A DNA stretch of 64,000 bases from Drosophila pseudoobscura (lineage: Eukaryota; Arthropoda; Insecta; Diptera; Drosophilidae), in contig NC_046681.1 in assembly GCF_009870125.1 (NCBI RefSeq), positions 21,279,001 through 21,343,000 of the forward strand, read 5' to 3'. Positions 31,301-39,207 of the stretch are shown here, in pieces. Each line of letters opens with the position of its first letter. Within the stretch, counting starts at the first letter, position 1. The notes under the pieces were generated by a model that saw only the letters and a list, made by a program, of their open reading frames with translations, was not told where the DNA came from and made no database searches. The position numbers and the translations under genes are program-made.

Positions 31301-34177
31301 AAGTGTATGCTGCTGACAGGCGCCTCCCAGCCGGTCTGGGCTGGACTCCCTTCTGCCTCTCCATCAATCTTCTTTGCCTTTTGGGGGTTGTAAAAGATGC
31401 CAGGGAAATGGGTATTTTATGCTCCTTTCTTTGGCTCGGCTTTCCACTCTCATTGATTTGTTGAGAGACCCTTGCAACGTGGCCCGTGCCGCGTTTGTGG
31501 TTGCAGCCATTAGTACAAAGAGATGTTGCCACCTCTTCAGCGTACATTTCTTGGGGGGTAGATTTGTCCTGCGCTCGTCTGGGGCTCTTAGCTGGCAAAC
31601 ATTTACCAATATTTCCCAAATATTTTACCCTGAACGTGACTTTTTCTTACATTTACCCTTAACCCCACTTTACCTTCCATCTTTCTCTCTTCCTGCCATT
31701 CCCCAATTCTTTCACACATTTTAATTACTAATTAGTCACGCCTTTCCCCCAAAACGCGATGATGATGATGACTCAATTATTCATAGGTATCCAAAACAGC
31801 CACAAAACGCATTGAACCACATCCAGAGAAACTTCATCATAAAAATAAAAATAAAAGCCGGAAGCTCTTTACGCCTCCACTGCCTTATAGAGAAGGGTTT
31901 TCGAAAGAACTTGAGGCGGAGGAACGAGTCGATAGCGCGTGACCAAAAGTCACGGACTGGCCTCAGGGTTGTCACCCCACGCAGGCATCATCGCGAATAG
32001 AGAGGCACGTCACGTACTCCAGGAGAGAGGCTAGATTGATAAAAAGGAAATTGAAAAACATATAATGTACTACATACATTTACTAATGGCTGGAAACGGA
32101 ATTTCTAGAATTCAGAGTGAACAGATTGAAAAATACAAAAAATGTTAATGGATCGGAAAAGAATTTCCCTAGCAATTAAGAAAATATTTTTACGATGGGA
32201 AATATTTACGAACAGAAGTAAATTAATATTTTCACACAATAGAAAAAGAGATTTTTCAAAATATCAGATGGAAAATTATACTACTTTTGGGGTTTTATCT
32301 CATCTTGTTGCTTTCGATATAACAAATTGAAAAGAAGATCGAAAAAAAAGTTTCAAAATTCCGAAAATCTTTGAATTTTGTGAAAATATGGAAACAGTTA
32401 AACATTTTTGTAAATAAAATTTATATATGGGCATATAAAAACTTTTTTACTTTAGGAGATATTTTAATATAATGAAAATAATAATAATAAATGAAATGAA
32501 AATAGTTTGTATTCAGTTGAGGCTTCTGAAACAAGGTGTATCTGTAAAACTACAGGTGCTCAAGGCACGACAGGTACAAAAAACTACCCTTATCTCTTGA
32601 TTCTAAGATACCCTTGGCTTCGTGGGAACACGTTATTCACACTAAACTCTACATTTAGTTGCAATATCACTTATAAATGAATTTGTAGCTATAGAATGGT
32701 AGAAATACTAGTTAATAATCATTTTACAAAGAACTCATTAATTTCGAACCAGTTTTTACCGAATTTTATTATATCTAATTAAAGCACATTTCCCATCGCC
32801 ATCGGTATTCCATAAATGTCTTTTCAATTTATGACACAATTTATTTTTATCTTTTTGTGGCAATTAATCTTCAATTTCTAAAAATATATCCATTCCCTCG
32901 TGCCTAACTTTCATTTCAGATAAATCCACCTCACTTATACACACACACACACACACGCACCCAGAGGCACACCCTACACACAAACGGTAAAGTAAAAATC
33001 GATGAGCGAGATGTCCCGTCTGGGTCTGCATGGAAGAACATCTGTTTCGGGGTAGGAACAGATGGGCGGCGGCAGGAGTTGAGGGTGGGCCTTGGGTGTA
33101 CACATCATAGTTGTTCCTCCTCTGCTGCCGGGTGCATATTTTGGCCCAAACAAAACCGAAAGTTGGTTGAACTTCACCCAAGTACTTTTTCGACCAATTT
33201 GCCGGGTGGCGTGCAACAGCAACAACAACAGCCACAGAAACAGCAAAAGCACCCTCCCCTCCCGACCAAGTGCGAATAGTGCAAAGTGCACATGGAAGGA
33301 GGAGAAGAAGGAACAGCAGAACAGCGAGACTCACTGTCCTTGGGCGCAAGCGAGATGGCAAGTGAGATGCGTGGCTGCAGTGTACTTCTTTATAAAAAGT
33401 CATAAAAATGTGAAAGTACTGGCTAAACGAGGCAGTAGCTGCTGTGCGGCAGTACGTTCGCCGTGAAATCAATAATGCGTGCACAAAAATAGCTGGTTAA
33501 CCAGACCAAGTCGTTTTTAATGCTTCAAGAAATACAAATAATGTAGTAATGAAACATATTGTTTTGCCTTTTTTGCTGCACTAGCAGAAAAACCACTACT
33601 GCAAAGGAGCTGCTTTCTAGTTTAACATTTACTTAAGGAGCGACAGAGAGAGAGAGAGAGCACGCAAAAGAGAGACTCCAGAGAGTATGAGGGAAATGAG
33701 CAGCTGATGGCGGTGGCATGGCAGAATCCCAGGCAGCGACGGCCACTGCGACCGCGGCTGCTGCAGATTATTGATTTTCAAACAACAAAAGGAACATTTT
33801 TGAGGCTGCGCTGCCTAAGATAAGGAAACGCAGCAGCGATAGGTGGCAGAGGGAGGCAGGCAGACACACCTTCCCTCTGAGCCGCGCCCAAAAAACAAAC
33901 CACAACGATACGCACCTGCAATTACCGTATCCGTGAGCGCGTACTTGGTGCCCGTCTTGGGAAAGTCCTTCAGCTTGCGATTGGTGAGGATCAGCTCCCC
34001 GCTGAAGTGCGCCTCCTCAAGGATACGCTCCAGGGAGCGCGTCAGCTGCGAGTGGCTCAGCAGCGCCGACGATGATGAGGAAGCGCCGGGCGACGCGGAC
34101 GAGGAGTAGGAAATGGAGCTGGTGCTGGGGCTGCCGACGGCGACGCTTTGTAGGCGATGGTAGACCGTGGCAGCCAT
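10095..34177 (-). CDS. Lrch: Lrch: leucine-rich repeat and calponin-homology domain protein (gene span of coding exons)
   Basis: Lrch is a cortical scaffold; the fly protein is known to associate with the cell cortex and affect cytoskeleton and spindle behaviour. Splicing, read from GT..AG boundaries with matching phase: 34177-33916, 18732-18215, 18145-17571, 16959-16122, 16048-15971, then either 14163-13054 (long form, 1126 aa) or 10307-10095 (short form, 827 aa). Both sums are divisible by three. Order of parts: Ser-rich N-terminus with the family motif SGELILTNRKLKDFP (residues about 50-85), eight LRRs (about 88-260), a disordered Ser/Asn linker (260-650) and a C-terminal CH domain (about 670-785). 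The short form corresponds to the usual LRCH layout; the long form adds a membrane tail as in vertebrate LRCH4. A 15.2 kb first intron holds an LTR retrotransposon in antisense orientation. Confidence 0.92.
10308..13053 (-). other. Lrch: Lrch region between the two alternative terminal exons
   Basis: AT-rich sequence that would be 3'UTR of the long form near 13053 and intron for the short form. It contains T-runs and a CCATAGAT repeat at 11236-11260. I see no further exon or gene. Confidence 0.5.
13054..14163 (-). CDS. Lrch: Lrch alternative terminal exon A: membrane-anchored C-terminus
   Basis: Acceptor TTGGTTGCAG at 14164, phase 0 onto exon 5. Begins ELICSCEDVV, the counterpart of NLICCAADVL in the other terminal exon. 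A long Asn/Asp insert then separates it from LALLHTVSALIAL, which would finish the CH fold. The rest is strongly Gln-rich with CAG/CAA runs, followed by a charged stretch and a hydrophobic helix at the extreme C-terminus (LTVVLSCVFIATFLWLVFF, about five residues before the stop). That is the layout of a tail-anchored membrane protein. There is no signal peptide. The exon is well translated over 370 codons despite low complexity. Confidence 0.85.
   Translation of the reverse strand, partial: ELICSCEDVVPQIEQQLPRADDDYDADVYVNNDDGINGSSNNHNNSYNNNHNNDDNDDACAGRVPNALALLHTVSALIALDANPHHQQHIQQELHQRLQQLKHQSVVVVQQQEQQQPQQPEQEQEQLTETTCSQQQEQMLQQQQQQLDHVLYENCEIINGKEANANDDVDDDVVGIHQVARQQQQQQHLMAVGQMLRTAKQKTFEKIKHNLLSAHGQHTFQSSSNNNNRTLHTIVESEHDVATAGPAGHYHLIDEKQKQQQSKSEESKDLAAVPVPVSAAAAKEAISRRIEFFEQQRNGKPQVEVFSIYRIGEDKLQQEQLQLQQKKLKSKDNEAGTSLLKHDSHTLTVVLSCVFIATFLWLVFFPLPG
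14222..14291. repeat. (GT)n microsatellite with G-run
   Basis: An interrupted GT dinucleotide run ending in a run of seven G, starting about 60 bp upstream (in the Lrch sense) of the acceptor for the membrane-anchor exon. Its place just before that splice site means length variation might affect exon choice; this is inference. Confidence 0.9.
14491..15277 (-). CDS. nested small gene with repeated Ile-Leu-Lys motifs (hypothetical)
   Basis: Two overlapping minus-strand frames lie inside the intron before Lrch terminal exon A. The first (15277 down to about 15055) starts MYSNGPDMQLDRRITILKRS. The second (to the stop at 14491) contains PLKGILVRSG, IPILKRCEDFDG, LRTILKGCGS and IRTPILTICGGS. The shared hydrophobic-Ile-Leu-Lys motif suggests one protein. 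A 67-nt intron, GTAAGC at 15054 to CCACAG at 14988, would join them in phase to give 239 aa (exons 15277-15055 and 14987-14491), but it lacks a clear pyrimidine tract. An Inr-like TCAGTC lies about 60 nt before the ATG. I do not recognise the family. Alternatives: two genes, or extra Lrch exons. Confidence 0.5.
15971..16048 (-). CDS. Lrch: Lrch coding exon 5: central CH helix (26 codons)
   Basis: A 78-nt exon, phase 0 on both sides: NKLTMARCRRNVDNFLEACR then RIGVDE. Acceptor CCTTGCAG, donor GTGCGT. It is shared by both 3' forms and supplies the conserved N-x-x-x-F-L-x-A-C of LRCH CH domains. Confidence 0.88.
16122..16959 (-). CDS. Lrch: Lrch coding exon 4: linker and first half of calponin-homology domain
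   Basis: Acceptor TTCACACAG ends at 16960 and donor GTGAGT starts at 16121. Begins by completing Lys, then EYKEALKQQRNQEI. The C-terminal part enters the CH domain with LQIIETRLKMTLPVDIA and ALTDGVILCHLANYVRPR, matching the CH helices that contact actin in related proteins. Confidence 0.92.
17571..18145 (-). CDS. Lrch: Lrch coding exon 3: end of LRR cap and start of Ser-rich linker
   Basis: Acceptor TTTATAG at 18146, only 69 nt after the previous exon; donor GTGAGT at 17570. Begins LCMRGLVHVFKFLETQA, the conserved post-LRR segment of LRCH proteins, followed by a Ser/Asn-rich disordered linker. It ends with a split Lys codon (AA|G). Confidence 0.92.
18215..18732 (-). CDS. Lrch: Lrch coding exon 2: eight leucine-rich repeats
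   Basis: Acceptor CTTTCAG at 18733; donor GTGAGT at 18214; ends in phase 0. Repeats of the type LxxLxLxxNxLxxLP run through the exon without a break, for example YLDLRSNQLSSLPREI and SLDVSNNRIASLPLEI, and finish with ENNPLTSPPAS. This is a protein-interaction surface. Confidence 0.93.
18733..20207 (-). other. Lrch: Lrch intron 1, segment left of the retrotransposon
   Basis: Non-coding. A purine-rich direct repeat GAGGAAAGAAG(A/T)GGTGG occurs at about 19262 and 19302. No gene seen. Confidence 0.55.
20208..20504 (+). repeat. 5' LTR
   Basis: 297 bp, with perfect 6-bp terminal inverted repeat TGTAAG/CTTACA, a CAG/TAA-rich interior (for example AGCAGCAACAGCAGTAATAA) and AATAAA at 20475-20480 as a likely poly(A) signal. 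No clear TATA box is seen, so initiation may be Inr-driven. Confidence 0.95.
20507..20521 (+). other. primer binding site, tRNA-Pro-like
   Basis: TGGGGGCTCAACCGG starts two bases after the 5' LTR. The leading TGG pairs with a tRNA CCA end. It resembles the tRNA-Pro primer site of gammaretroviruses, differing at two central bases by my reading. A different tRNA with TTGAGCC in its acceptor stem is possible. Confidence 0.65.
20570..24715 (+). CDS. Gag-Pol polyprotein of the LTR retrotransposon (1381 aa, intact)
   Basis: One uninterrupted frame. The first ATG is at 20570; a second at 20759 (MENTSGPPAG) is an alternative start. By residue from 20570: Gag capsid-like region to about 310; two CCHC zinc knuckles (Cys326 CYNCGSLEHLRKDC and Cys345 CFRCNQTGHMSKDC); aspartic protease DTGADVSLL at 388; reverse transcriptase with VDYRQLNK and catalytic YMDD at 697; RNase H with TDAS near 845; integrase HHCC zinc finger from His1032; integrase core Asp1099, Asp1158 and Glu1194 with D-x(35)-E spacing; a GPY module at 1328. 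All catalytic residues that I checked are present. Gag and Pol share one frame, so no frameshift is needed and the Gag:Pol ratio must be set otherwise. No env follows. Confidence 0.95.
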   Translation: MSQKPAADEARRKRKNSVQKNGAFDSQKPQAEEARQRVGEKKNREKGVVSSRLPTRVLRSRIIMENTSGPPAGNMQKNEDPSGAEENRINRQQSANEEAMRSTLLEENTQTLQQLVQLLSMKINADEIDKKNDAKLVVENFAKIIPEFNGENMSVQQWFINFELNAEAYGLNDKQKYVQARAKMTGTAALFLESTAVYEYGQLRHQLLQEFECERLCSAQIHNQLSMRVKIAGESFHEYILQMKRIAARGTTDTESVIRYIVDGLKLKTDYKYTLYGCSSYKQLREKYEIYERTLAVDGGFAPKQKDSQPFGKKSNFTKYERKQHCYNCGSLEHLRKDCRAALKCFRCNQTGHMSKDCPSAAAVNVAYEEKRLKSLKINDVQVKGLIDTGADVSLLKMSVFGKMSGIHLQASSSTLRGLGNNITRSAGQFTAEVEIDGMRLAHKFLVVADHAVGCELLLGHDFISKFTMTSTQGGYKFSPLPGEETEDIKQISIYNVVEENTDINIPSQFRDAVQSMIQDFTEKKQTAVCPIMLKIVPDEKIAPFRHSPSRVAISEADVVKQQIDEWANAGIIRRSSSNFASRTVIVKKKDGSSRVCVDYRQLNKMVLKDCFPVPIVEEVLEKLENAKVFTIMDLENGFFHVPVEESSKKYTAFITKEGLFEFNRAPFGFCNSPAVFIRFISFVFQNLINENILDLYMDDIVIHAETADECLGKLKKVFDVAAEYGLKMKWKKCRFLQSTITFLGHQVGGGEIKPGLEKTKAVSKFPMPKNIKAVQSFLGLTGFFRKFIRNYSLIAKPLTNLLRKDVPFKMSLEEQQAFATLKEALVKEPVLKLYRRNAKTEIHTDASKDGFAAALLQWLEGQLHPILFWSKKTSESEARQHSYIQEAKAIFLACKKFRQYILGTNFKLVTDCAAFKQTLSKKDVPREVAQWVLYLQDYDFEVEHRPGERLKHVDCLSRYPIDVMMVSSEVTARIKKAQQEDTMIKAVSEILKSKPYDNFKLKAGLVYKVVQGTDLLAIPKSLEKEIITDAHNVGHFAAQKTMHTVQQSYWIPHLEGKVIQIIGNCMKCIIYNKKLGKKEGFLHQIDKGSQPLYTIHVDHLGPMDATSKQYKYIFAMVDSFSKFVWMYPTKTTGADEVLKKLREWSDVFGNPARIVSDRGAAFTSSSFEEFVKEKNIEHIWSTTGVPRGNGQIERVNRSILSIISKLSSEEPGRWYKFVPRVQRAINSTVHVSTKRCPFELMIGVKMRCGPDSDILQLIEKEMVDNFEDERQKMRQEAKENIQQAQDRYKEQFDKKRKCEYGYKVGDLVAIRRTQFVTGRKMASEFLGPYEITNVKRGGRYNVRKAADVEGPSNTTTSNDNMKLWSFYVENEDALSSGTDD
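24730..25026 (+). repeat. 3' LTR
   Basis: 297 bp; I saw no difference from the 5' LTR in a by-eye comparison. The poly(A) signal equivalent is at 24997-25002. It is separated from the Gag-Pol stop by only 14 bp, and that gap has no polypurine run. Confidence 0.95.
25033..33915 (-). other. Lrch: Lrch intron 1, segment right of the retrotransposon
   Basis: Intron with no supported exon. Contents: an ACACA/CATCA-type microsatellite at 25774-25822, a G-run at 26340-26350, a CT-rich run at 27181-27215, a CTAT repeat at 30370-30386, (AC)n at 32939-32956 and (GA)n at 33646-33660. Frames of 100-210 codons in this stretch lack proper ATG starts or run through repeats. Confidence 0.55.
33916..34177 (-). 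CDS. Lrch: Lrch coding exon 1
   Basis: Starts at the ATG at 34177 (context GAGAATGG, purine at -3). Encodes MAATVYHRL, a long Ser-rich stretch, then RSLERILEEAHFSGEL and KYALTDTVIA. The frame upstream of the ATG is open but has no other ATG. The donor GTGCGT at 33915 leaves a phase-1 G that joins the AT of exon 2 to make Asp in ADLSRNRF, exactly the family sequence at this position. Confidence 0.88.
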
Positions 34178-34541
34178 TCTCGAGCGTGTAGGCGTGGTGG
34201 CGGCGGCGACGGCGACACACAAAAACACACACTCGCGCAGGCCAGAGAGGGCCCGGGACGCACTATCAAAGACTTTAAAACGATTAAGCAAAAAGCGCGA
34301 TTAGATCGTAGGCATTTTGCTGATTTTATTTTAAAATTATTCTAGCGGCTAACGCTATGAAATGCTCATTGATAAGATTTCCGGGAATTGGATTTTCCTT
34401 TTGAGGCTTCCTTGCTGCGGCTTCTACTTCTTGTTTATTCTCCACTCTTCTTCCTCACACACACACACGACCTCCGCAGACGAACAGAATCGAAAAACGA
34501 TGCGAGCGAACCCATACGACGACGAAAACAAAATAAAAAAC
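34178..34541 (-). promoter_or_regulatory. Lrch: Lrch 5'UTR
   Basis: Sequence between the Motif 1 element and the ATG at 34177. It includes a short (AC)n run near 34457-34468. Whether it contains an intron cannot be told from sequence alone. Confidence 0.5.
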
Positions 34542-34552
34542 AAGTGTGACCG
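34542..34552 (-). promoter_or_regulatory. Lrch: Motif 1 core promoter element, Lrch
   Basis: On the minus strand CGGTCACACTT, matching the fly Motif 1 consensus YGGTCACACTR at the core; this element binds M1BP and marks TATA-less housekeeping promoters. It lies about 365 nt before the Lrch ATG and is followed outward by TATACCGT sites. Confidence 0.75.
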
Positions 34553-34856
34553 CGGACAAATTGACAAAAATATACCGTACGAGCCTCGGAAATATACCAC
34601 AATATACCGTCTCATTTGAAAAACATACCGTAAATATACTGACGAATTCTAGTTCGGTTCATATTCTGTTCACATATTCCACGTTTTTGATATTCCATCG
34701 AATATTACTAGCTGTGCTACGATCAAAATCCGATCATCCTTGAGATGATTTAAAAAAAAAAAAAAGAATATTACTAATAGATGAAATTGATAAAATATAC
34801 CATTATGTACCGATACACCGTCGGTTATTTTGACCATTAAAAAATACCGTAAAAGG
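34542..34856 (-). promoter_or_regulatory. promoter module A: Motif 1 plus TATACCGT array
   Basis: Copies of (A)AATATACCGT at 34568-34578, 34601-34610 and 34621-34631 (variant), with further ACCGT variants to 34850, form an array resembling Motif 6 (KTYRGTATWTTT) read on the minus strand. The stretch is an inverted copy of the CLIP-190 promoter module at 38.63-39.17 kb. Confidence 0.75.
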
Positions 34857-36200
34857 TCTCTCTACAAACGAATATATAATAAATAAATATATCGATGAAT
34901 ATTTTTTGTTCATGCGCAGGACTAGATTGAAAAGAACCTTTTGTGCGGATAAGCTCTTATTCTACCAGACTTCAGTCCACCTAATTCTAGTCAGCCACGA
35001 CCCATCTGATAATCGAGCATCTTAAGCTTGTACTGCTTAAATTGGAATTTCGTGTAGTTGAGCTTGAGGCAGACAACGTAGGTGGGGTGGTTTAACAATC
35101 AATCGAGCAGAAAACATGTGCGATAAATTCGCATCCAAGCAGTCGCACTGTTAAGGATGCTGCTGCTGTTATGTTGTTGTATCAGTTTGGACCTAACCCC
35201 CAGGCCATTTCTTTAGTCTGCACTATCAGCAAAGAGGGGTCGAGAGGGGAGAGCCGTGACTTTGCTAAAATCTAGGAGGCAAGGCCCAGACAGAGCCAGA
35301 ATCTGCTGCCAGTCATGACCCGATGTGTACTATGACTTGTAATTCTTTCCATTTTTGTCTCAATTTCAAATTTAAATTGTTCTTTTATTATTTGGAGTAA
35401 GATTTATTTATCTATGGACAATTGTACAGCCTTTTACAATTCGAAACCGATATTATATATTAAAACACACGTACATATGCTTTCAAAATTATAAAAAAGC
35501 CACTTTATAAAGATATATACTTTTACCGCTTAACAAATGTTTACGAATATAGCCCCAGAGCCACATACGAGTTCACCTTAGGACTGAATTGGGCAAAATA
35601 TTGAGTAACTCTGAATTTGTGGAGCCAACATACAATCGGAGCTCGAAAAAATTAAAATTGAATAAAAAATTCGGAATTTAATACAAGTGAAAAAGTGAAG
35701 TTCAAATTCAAAAAGACAGCGTTTCCATTTTATTTATATATTTTCGTTAATTATTCTTCAATACTTTATTTTTAAAGGTAAGTAAAAGAACAGAAACATA
35801 GGCCAAACTGCAAATTCCTTCCAAAAAACCGCAAGCTCTTGTCGATGAATGGCGTTTAAAAAAAAAGACAGCAACGGATCCGGCGGGCAAATCACAAAAA
35901 ATCAGAGGAAGAAAACAAGAAATTAGGAAAGACTCGAGGATGGATTGAAGGTTGCTATGAAGTGTGAAAAATCTTGCCAAAACTTGTGATAGACTTGCAA
36001 GTGAAGGATGCTCTTGTCGGGAGTTAATCTAAAAATTGCACCCAAGTGTGGCATGGGAATAATGTCATGAAGAAATTCTTTTGTGTGGATAGAGAAGGGA
36101 TTGTCAGCGGAAGCGCATGCGGCGCTGGGATCTCGAGTACCGGCAGTAGCGATTAACCAAGACTAACTCCACTTCATTGGTAAAAAAAGGTTAAATTAAA
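34857..36200. other. intergenic spacer between Lrch and CLIP-190
   Basis: AT-rich DNA without a supported gene. A TATCGATG near 34890 resembles a DRE half. Confidence 0.45.
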
Positions 36201-36203
36201 GTG

Positions 36204-37111
36204 ATGGAGCGTAAGAAAAAAATCGACGAGGAGCTCAGCAGGTCGATATTGCCAGAGCCATGGCCAGCCAGAGACCAATGAGGTTGTATTGCTTGGCCTG
36301 GAACTGCAATCCACCGAAGAAATACATAGGTAACTATAAGCTGTCCACGATCCGATTTGTGGGCGTGTGGTCTCTCCCTCCTCCTTTAGCCTCTTCTGTA
36401 AGGGTTTCGGAGATCCCCTGGACTAGTCGCAGGCACAGGCGCAGGAGATTTCCCCACAGGTCATCAGAAAGGAAGTCCCATGTACGAGAATTTTGAATAC
36501 GAGTACGAGTAGATATTATTTATAAACATTAGCAGATAGTCCGATATAAACAATTCTTTCATTTCGTTTTGTTAAATGCAAAAAAATTCCTCAGAGATAT
36601 TCTTAGTATCTTATCCAATCCAATTGGATTCTTCACGGACTCTAAGCGGGCCCCTCGCACAGTGACGCTCAAATTAAACCGTAAACTACGACTAGTGGGG
36701 ATTTCTTCAATGATGGTAGGCGCAGTGCATAGGCGCAGGAGCTGTTTCGCTGATTAACTGGGGAGACTCGAGGATGCAGTTGGGAGTTAATTTTAGCGGA
36801 TCGGTGGGAATTTTTACAGCCACACAGCGATGCTAGGAAAAAACAGAACACACAACAGCACGCAGGACAACAGCGAGGACAGGGCGGCAATCAACAACGC
36901 CAAGGAGGCTTCCAGCTCTATAGTTCTCGTCAGCCGCAATTCGAACTCCGGCAATGGCCAGGAGCTCAATACAATAAATATTACAATAAATATAAAATAC
37001 AGCTACAAGGAGGCTCAAAGAAAAATTAGGAACTTTTTAGTATACAAATGGAATGAGGACTACAGGATGAAGTGTATGCCTCATAGACATATTTCCAGAC
37101 ATACCCAGTAA
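36204..37111 (+). pseudogene. candidate small gene or gene relic between Lrch and CLIP-190
   Basis: Two coding-looking patches. An ATG at 36204 gives MERKKKIDEELSRSILPEPW before a stop. A 93-codon frame at 36830-37111 starts MLGKNRTHNSTQDNSEDRAA with GC-ending codons over its first half, unlike its AT-rich surroundings, and is preceded by a good acceptor-like GGAATTTTTACAG at 36808-36820. The patches could be exons of an unrecognised gene, or remains of one. No family is recognised and a complete gene model cannot be built. Confidence 0.3.
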
Positions 37112-38480
37112 ACGCTGGCATTATTCTCTCAAATATAATGCTAAAAGCATCAAGACCATTAACAGACTTATGACAGGACACATATTGCGGCGCTGAGGCC
37201 GCAAACCTCCGCAACCCCGAGGAGCGGTGTGGTAGACAGAAGTAAGATGTATAAAAATTTGTTAGTGCGAGTATGGCTGCTATGCATGGTATTAATGTTT
37301 AAAGCGTGGCGGTTGTGAAAAACTACGACGGCGCCGGCGTGGCAGCCCCATATTTATAGGCGACGGCGTTCTGCCTCTGTCGACAGCGCTGCTCTCAGTT
37401 TACATAATAGAGACCGCACCAGTGCTGCCGATTACGCTCTTTTCTCACAGATGTGGCTTTTTTTGATGACCAAGCGGGGGAAATTTCTATAAATATCGTA
37501 GGAATGCGAATCAGTAGCTAGCCCTTCAGAGCTGGATGAGTTGATGAAAATTCTATAAAATACATAATAATTATCACTTTATCAGAAAATGGTTAACGCC
37601 ATTATTTAAGCTTTTTTTTTGTTTTGATTGAACATTTTCAGCCCTTTTTTTCGATTGTTTCAAGCTAGAAACTTTTTTTTTTAATAAAAAGCGGGCAGCA
37701 CTCACATATTTTAGTGTGTTTGTGTGCGCAGGCACACGAAGCCAAAACGTATCTTGCTGTACACTGAAAAAATTTATTTCATATAAAGGAAGATGCTTTG
37801 CGCCAAACAAAATAAAAACAAAATATTCTTAGGAAACATTAGAATATTATTTCTCTCCCATATATAAGAAGAAATTTAGCGTTAAATTCAAGTTGAAATA
37901 TGTTGGCTAATCAAGCATTGCGCACCGCCATCCATATTTTCAAAAAAGGAAAAACGATCATCCCATTTTACGTTGAACATTATTTTTAGTGTAAAAATTC
38001 ATTTTCGCAGAAAAAATCACGACTGACTGACGACTGACCGCTGCGGCAGCCGAGCAGAATTATAAAGCCATTTGTGCATAGTCCGACTGTTCGTGTATAT
38101 ATACATATACATGATATGTATGTATGTAATACATATGCAAAAAGGCAGCGGCAGCATGGAGCTGGATTGGTCCGTGCAACTGGTGAAATTAATAATAAGG
38201 TGACGAATTGTCGAAAAAGGTTGTTTAGCGTGTACGAATAGACTTGTTAACAGAAAACAATAAAAATAATATGCAATGTGATATATGAAATGTGGGAACC
38301 TGTTGAATTTCTAAGCGTATGGACATCAATGAAGAATTTATGTTTTTGTTGGATTGAACCGAACCTACGGTATTTCTTTTCCGATTTCCATTGTGTGGCT
38401 GCTGATGAGATGGCGGGAAGATATAGGAAATATTGGATATTATTAAATATTATCGGAAACCGCTGAAATTTTTGAATAAA
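37112..38480. other. intergenic spacer
   Basis: AT-rich with T-runs at 37611-37620 and 37673-37682. No gene seen. Confidence 0.45.
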
Positions 38481-38483
38481 ATA

Positions 38484-39207
38484 GGTGTGACCCTAGCTAA
38501 CAACTACCAAAATATCAGTACATTGTCTCATCGATATAACGCCGAAATAATATATCGATAGCTGCATTGCGAGCTCTCCAAAAAGTCCATCCGTAAGTCA
38601 GTACGACAACAAATTTCAACGCAGCCAACGACCGTTTACGGTATTTTTAATACTTTTCGGCATTTTTTTGAGGTCAAAATTTAACCGACGGTATATTTTA
38701 GCGCAGTTCAAGTGAAAGATATCGTGGTGTTTTTTGAAATTCAAAGGAAAGATGGCATGGATCTACAATAAAAATGTACAATCGTTTATATTTTCCGTCA
38801 TTTACTTCAAGTAGTTGAACTATTTAAATATAAGGGGCTTAAGTGGGCTAAGTTCGGGTTTTCATCATATGAGACGCAATACTGTTGTTCAGGACAGGAC
38901 CCAAATTGGGGCAAATACAATCAAAGTCAAGTATTTAATAAGCCAGTCAAGTAGAAAATTGATTCATTAATCAGATAAAATTATGTGGGTAGGGCTGAGA
39001 GATCCATCTAGCTAGTAATAATCGACGCTAGTAATATCAAAAACGAGGAATATGTAGAACAAAACTTGAATTCCTCAGTATTCGGTATTCTTTTCAAATG
39101 AGACGGTATATTTTGGTATATTTCTAAGGGTAGTACGGTATTTTTGATCGAAAAATCCGCGGTCACACTTAGTCAGTACAAACAACAACAAAATTCCAAC
39201 GCAACGA
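38484..39207 (+). promoter_or_regulatory. CLIP-190 promoter modules (inverted relative to Lrch module, with internal duplications)
   Basis: Contains ACGGTATTTTT (38638-38648), ACGGTATATTT (38688-38698), ACGGTATATTTTGGTATATT (39103-39122) and ACGGTATTTTT (39135-39145), then Motif 1. DRE-like TATCGATA lies at about 38552. A degenerate third copy in reverse orientation starts with GTGTGACC at 38485. A direct repeat around GTCAGTAC..CAACAAATTTCAACGCA occurs at about 38593-38630 and again at 39169-39207, so there may be two start sites. Confidence 0.7.
39160..39170 (+). promoter_or_regulatory. CLIP-190: Motif 1 core promoter element, CLIP-190
   Basis: CGGTCACACTT followed by TCAGTAC (Inr-like) at 39172-39178. 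This is the probable transcription start of CLIP-190, with the 5'UTR exon downstream. Confidence 0.75.

Noticed and set aside
32864..33484. 206-codon minus frame with a Leu-rich signal-like stretch in Lrch intron 1
   Set aside because: It starts without ATG, passes through an (AC)n repeat read as Cys-Val, and shows no family motif; probably chance, though a small secreted protein cannot be fully excluded.
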